Source: Actinomycetota bacterium (lineage in GTDB: Bacteria > Actinomycetota > Acidimicrobiia > Spongiisociales > UBA11373). Taken from it: a DNA stretch of 61,846 nucleotides. The position numbers were made by a program, and so were the translations under genes. A model generated the notes under the pieces. It was not told the origin of the DNA. It made no database searches and was given only the letters and a program-made list of their open reading frames with translations. The DNA lies in contig JAHLKU010000008.1 in assembly GCA_020444505.1 (NCBI GenBank), positions 1 through 61,846 on the forward strand. Reading direction: 5' to 3'. Below are positions 57,809 through 61,846 of this stretch, piece after piece (the first letter of the stretch is position 1; each line of letters begins with the position of its first letter).

Positions 57809-60181
57809 GTGGCCGGCGACGGCTTCTATCTCGGCGGGATCATCGACCCCGCCACCGGCAAACGGACCGACGACGGGGCGCTCGTCCACTACGACCCCGG
57901 CGACCTCACCACCCACGGGGTCATCGTCGGCATGACCGGGTCCGGCAAGACCGGCCTGGGCGTCATCTACCTGGAGGAGGCGCTGCGCGCCGGGATCCCC
58001 GCCCTGATCCTCGACCCCAAGGGCGACATGACCAACCTGCTGCTGACCTTCCCCGACCTGGCGCCCGCCGACTTCGAGCCGTGGGTGGACCCCGGCGAGG
58101 CGAAGCGGGAGGGCAAGACCCCCGCCGAACTGGCCGAGGGCACCGCGGCGCTGTGGCGCAAGGGCCTCGACTCGTGGGACCTGGACGGCGGGGACATCGC
58201 CGCCCTCCGGGACGGCGCCGCCTTCACCGTGTTCACCCCCGGCAGCGGCTCGGGCGTGCCGCTGAACATCGTCGGCTCGCTGGCGGCCCCCGGCATCGAC
58301 TTCGAGGACGAGGCCGAGACGTTGCGCGACGAGATCGAGGGCTTCACCACCGGCATCCTCGGCCTGGTCGGCATCGACGCCGACCCCCTGTCCAGCCGGG
58401 AGCACATCCTGATCTCCAATCTCATCGAGCGGGCGTGGGCCGCCGGGGAGGACCTCGACCTCGAGACCCTGCTGGGCCGGATCCACCGCCCGCCGCTCCG
58501 CAAACTGGGCGTGTTCGACATCGACACGTTCTTCCCGGAGAAGGACCGCATGGCGCTGGCGATGCAGTTGAACACGCTGGTGGCCTCCCCCTCGTTCGCC
58601 TCCTGGCGGGACGGGCCCGACCTGGACATCGAGGCCCTGCTGCACACCGCCGACGGCACGCCGAGGGCGTCCATCGTGTACCTGGCCCACCTCTCCGACG
58701 ACGAGCGCCAGTTCGTGGTGACGCTGGTGCTGTCGAAGCTGATCACCTGGATGCGGAGCCAGGCGGGCTCCGGCGACCTGCGGGCCCTGGTGTACATGGA
58801 CGAGGTGTTCGGGTTCGTGCCGCCGACCGCGGCCCCGCCGGCCAAGAAGCCCATCCTCACGATCCTCAAGCAGGCCAGGGCGTTCGGGGTGGGGATGCTG
58901 CTCTCCACCCAGAACCCGGTGGACCTGGACTACAAGGCGATGTCGAACGCCGGCACGTGGTGCATCGGCCGCCTGCAGACCGAGCGCGACAAGTCGCGCA
59001 TCCTGGAGGCGCTGCAGTCGGCGACGGGCGACACCGACGTGAAGGCCCTCGATGCCCTCATCTCGGGCCTCGGCAAGCGCCAGTTCGTGCTGCACAACAC
59101 CCGCGACAAGCAGCCGACGGTGTTCACGACCCGCTGGGCGATGTCGTACCTGCGGGGCCCGCTGACCCGGGAGCAGATCGAGACGCTGACGGCCGGCGAT
59201 GCGATGCGGGACGCCGCACCGGCGAAGGCCCCCCGCAAGGCCGCCCCCGAGGTGGCCGACGACGAGAGCACCGTGGCGCCCGAGGTGGCGGCCGGCATCC
59301 CGGTCCGCTACCTGGACCCGGGCGCCCCATGGGCCGAGGCGGTGGGGGCCGCCCGCACCGGCACCCGCTACGAGGCGGCGCTCGCCGCCCGGGTGGAGAT
59401 GGTGTTCGACGACACCACGGCCGGCGTGGACCACAGGGAGGAGTGGGAGGCGGTGGTGGCGCCCCTGGCCGAGCGCATCGACCCCGCCGACGCCGTCGCC
59501 GTGGACTACGACGAGCGGGACTTCCTCGACGAGCCCCCCGCCGGGGCGGCGTATGCCCTCACCGACGCGCCCATCGGCACCAAGACGTTCTTCTCGTCCG
59601 CCGAGGCGGCGCTGAAGGAGTGGCTCTACCGCAATCGAGAGGTGGAGGTGTTCCGCAACAAGGCCCTGAAGCTCTACGGGCGGGTGGGCGAGAGCCGGGA
59701 CGACTTCGCCGAGCGCTGCGACGCCGCCGCCCGCGACGCCGCCGACGCCGAGGCCGCCAAGATCCGCGACCGCTTCGACTCGAAGATGGACACGCTCGCC
59801 CGCCAGATCGACGCGGCCCGGCTGCGGGTGGACGAGGTGGCGGTGGACCTGGAGACCCGGCGGCAGGAGGAGATGGTGTCGGGCGCCAGCACGGTCATCG
59901 GCCTGCTGACGGGGCGGCGCTCCACCAGATCGCTGTCGTCGGCGGCCAGCAAGCGGTCGATGGTCCGCAAGGCCGAGCAGCGCCTCCGCACCGCCGAGAC
60001 CAAGTACACCGGCCTGGTCGAGGACCTGGAGGAACTGGGCGACGACCTCGACGAGGAGATCCTCGAGATCGACGCCGAGTGGCGGGAGAAGGCCGCCGAT
60101 GTCGAGACGCTCGAGATCGGCCTGGAGAAGACCGACATCTCGGTGGCCGACCTCGCCCTCGTCTGGATCCCCCGGGCCTGA
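57809..60181 (+). CDS. HerA/FtsK-like P-loop ATPase (DUF853/DUF87-type)
   Basis: GVIVGMTGSGKTGLGVIYLEEAL Walker A; LVYMDEVFGFVPP Walker B; coiled-coil C-terminus; GTG start after GAGGAG. Confidence 0.85.
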   Translation: MAGDGFYLGGIIDPATGKRTDDGALVHYDPGDLTTHGVIVGMTGSGKTGLGVIYLEEALRAGIPALILDPKGDMTNLLLTFPDLAPADFEPWVDPGEAKREGKTPAELAEGTAALWRKGLDSWDLDGGDIAALRDGAAFTVFTPGSGSGVPLNIVGSLAAPGIDFEDEAETLRDEIEGFTTGILGLVGIDADPLSSREHILISNLIERAWAAGEDLDLETLLGRIHRPPLRKLGVFDIDTFFPEKDRMALAMQLNTLVASPSFASWRDGPDLDIEALLHTADGTPRASIVYLAHLSDDERQFVVTLVLSKLITWMRSQAGSGDLRALVYMDEVFGFVPPTAAPPAKKPILTILKQARAFGVGMLLSTQNPVDLDYKAMSNAGTWCIGRLQTERDKSRILEALQSATGDTDVKALDALISGLGKRQFVLHNTRDKQPTVFTTRWAMSYLRGPLTREQIETLTAGDAMRDAAPAKAPRKAAPEVADDESTVAPEVAAGIPVRYLDPGAPWAEAVGAARTGTRYEAALAARVEMVFDDTTAGVDHREEWEAVVAPLAERIDPADAVAVDYDERDFLDEPPAGAAYALTDAPIGTKTFFSSAEAALKEWLYRNREVEVFRNKALKLYGRVGESRDDFAERCDAAARDAADAEAAKIRDRFDSKMDTLARQIDAARLRVDEVAVDLETRRQEEMVSGASTVIGLLTGRRSTRSLSSAASKRSMVRKAEQRLRTAETKYTGLVEDLEELGDDLDEEILEIDAEWREKAADVETLEIGLEKTDISVADLALVWIPRA

Positions 60182-60234
60182 GCGGCGCCCGGAGTGCCGC
60201 ATCCGCGGCGCCCCGGGGTCTAGGGTGCTCGCGC

Positions 60235-60624
60235 ATGGACGAGAGAGCGATCATCGCCGACATCACCCAGGCCGACGAGGACGCCGGCGCCATCGTGTCG
60301 ATCACGCTCGACCTGGCCGGCGTCGAGCACCGTGGGGCGGCCGTCGGCTCCAGCGACGTGCGGGAGCGCCCCCGCCTGGTCGGTGAGGCGGCGCTGCGGG
60401 CCGTCGAGTCGATGACCGGCGGCGCCGTGCACCTGGACCTGCTGGCCGTGGCCAGCGCCGACGTCGGCGACACCCGCGTGGCGGTCGCCCAGGTGCGCCT
60501 CGACCCGTTCGAAGAGGTGCTCGTGGGCTCCGCCCTGCTGCGGGACGAGGACCGGGACGGCTCCTGGGCGGTCGCCCGGGCCGTCATGGACGCCCTCAAC
60601 CGCCGCCTCGGCCAGGTGGTGTAG
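60235..60624 (+). CDS. Hypothetical protein
   Basis: ATG start, GC3-rich ORF downstream of the HerA-like gene. Confidence 0.55.
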   Translation: MDERAIIADITQADEDAGAIVSITLDLAGVEHRGAAVGSSDVRERPRLVGEAALRAVESMTGGAVHLDLLAVASADVGDTRVAVAQVRLDPFEEVLVGSALLRDEDRDGSWAVARAVMDALNRRLGQVV

Positions 60625-60834
60625 GGACCGCCTCCTCTCGGCTGTGCGCCGTGCACCGTCCCTCGAGGGACGACGCGAATCTCACCTACGGAGTGAGAGA
60701 GATGCTCCTTCTTGGCGGCGCCAGGTTGGGCAAGGCGCAGATCGGCTTCGCCGGTTTCGGTGTCTTCGTCGGCTGTCGGGTGGGCATCGCCGCCGACGGC
60801 ACCTGGCCGTTCTCGGTGGCGGGAGGCTGAGGCG

Positions 60835-61665
60835 CTAGGCCCGATCCCGCCACGTGACAGCCGGTTCGTAGCCCAGCACCGACCGGGCCTTGTCGATCGA
60901 CAGCAGGGTCTCGGTGCCCGGGACCGGCCGTCGCAGCGGGACGTCCGGGTACACCTGCGCCATGAGGTCCTCCGACGGGGTGGTCATGCAGGTGTCGGCT
61001 GCGGCCACCAGGAACGCGTCGTGGCCATCGGTGTCGCTCTCCAGCGCCAGGCGGGTCGCCTGGGCCACGTCGGCGTCGGCCACGTAGCCCCACAGGTTCC
61101 AGCGGCGCACCTGCGGGTCGTCCTGCCAGGCGGGGAACCGGGCGTAGTCGTGGTCCTCCATGACGTTGGAGTACCGCAGCGACACGAACGGGATGCCGCT
61201 CCATCGGGCGAACTGGGCGGCCATCTCCTCGCCCACCAGTTTGGAGAGGGCGTAGTGGAACTCCGGGAGGCGGGGGTGGTCCTCGTCGATCGGGGCGTAG
61301 CGGGGTCGCTCCCGCTCGAACGGGATGCCGATCAGGGTCTCCGAGGACGCCCAGACCACTTTCTGCAGCCCCAGTGTGACGGCCGCCGAGAACACCTGGT
61401 AGGTGCTGACGGTGTTGATGCGGAACGTCTCCCCGTCGGGGAGGACGTTGGGGGCGGGAATCGCCGCCAGGTGGGCGACTGCGTCGACCGAGGCGAGCAC
61501 GTCGAACGCCTGCCCCCGGTCGGTCAGGTCGGCGGCGAGCGTCGGTGCGTCGGGATCGCGTGAGGCGGCGACGTCGACCTCGACCACCTCGTGGCCGTGC
61601 TCCCGCAGGTGGGCCACCACCGCCCGGCCGGCTTTCCCCGATCCTCCCGTGACGGCGACCCTCAT
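60835..61665 (-). CDS. NAD-dependent epimerase/dehydratase (SDR)
   Basis: MRVAVTGGSGKAGRAVVAHLREHGHEVVEVD; FHYALSKLVGEE (YxxxK). Confidence 0.9.
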   Translation of the reverse strand: MRVAVTGGSGKAGRAVVAHLREHGHEVVEVDVAASRDPDAPTLAADLTDRGQAFDVLASVDAVAHLAAIPAPNVLPDGETFRINTVSTYQVFSAAVTLGLQKVVWASSETLIGIPFERERPRYAPIDEDHPRLPEFHYALSKLVGEEMAAQFARWSGIPFVSLRYSNVMEDHDYARFPAWQDDPQVRRWNLWGYVADADVAQATRLALESDTDGHDAFLVAAADTCMTTPSEDLMAQVYPDVPLRRPVPGTETLLSIDKARSVLGYEPAVTWRDRA

Positions 61666-61719
61666 CTGCACACCTCTCGACGACTGTCTCCGAGTGTACG
61701 GAGGAGGCGGCGGCCGCCC

Positions 61720-61755
61720 TCTCCCCCTGCGGGGGAGATGCCCCCGGAGGGGGCA
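61720..61755. repeat. Two adjacent perfect GC hairpins, candidate dispersed intergenic repeat
   Basis: TCTCCCCC-TGC-GGGGGAGA (61720-61738) immediately followed by TGCCCCC-GGA-GGGGGCA (61739-61755). Confidence 0.6.
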
Positions 61756-61846
61756 GAGGGGGGCGATGGATCGGCAACGCAGTGCGAACGCGCCACGCGC
61801 TCCGTCGTGCCCGTTGCGCTCCCCTTCTGCCGGCGGCGACCATGCC

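Noticed and set aside
57232-60624. 1130-aa plus-strand ORF and similar long shadow ORFs (for example 1172-3109 minus, 4417-6684 plus, 13159-15852 minus 5' part, 57512-60202 minus)
   Set aside because: Arg/Pro/Gly/His-rich translations in frames offset from or antisense to recognisable genes; typical artefacts of very high GC with few stop codons.

Overview
High-GC window, probably from an uncultured or little-studied actinobacterium (Acidimicrobiia-like by gene flavour; this is inference only). No rRNA, tRNA, CRISPR array or transposase was recognised. Left part: asnA, a histidine-degradation set (ftcD, hutI, hutU, hutH), a two-component system flanked by two matching promoter modules, an ECF sigma locus with two matching putative promoters, and a nirK-type copper nitrite reductase with a fused C-terminal cupredoxin next to a SufR-like Cys-containing HTH regulator. 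Middle: housekeeping and membrane genes (tldE/tldD, lemA/DUF2207, GCS2, PBP, GH13, XdhC/CoxG and others). Main finding: a minus-strand operon at about 45.3-54.1 kb, possibly extending to 43.6 kb. It combines an Isp-type membrane [NiFe] hydrogenase (Tat-exported small subunit, cyt b Isp1, HdrD-like Isp2, large subunit, maturation protease, hypC) with sulfur-trafficking and lipoate genes (tusA, two dsrE-family genes, a GcvH/LbpA-like lipoyl carrier, a lipoate-protein ligase), a STAS-like protein and a 54-aa TatA not in the ORF track. A divergent LysR gene sits at its head. I propose a hydrogen-sulfur redox module in which a lipoyl carrier protein delivers sulfur to the HdrD-like hydrogenase subunit. 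All annotations come from reading translations; no database search was run.
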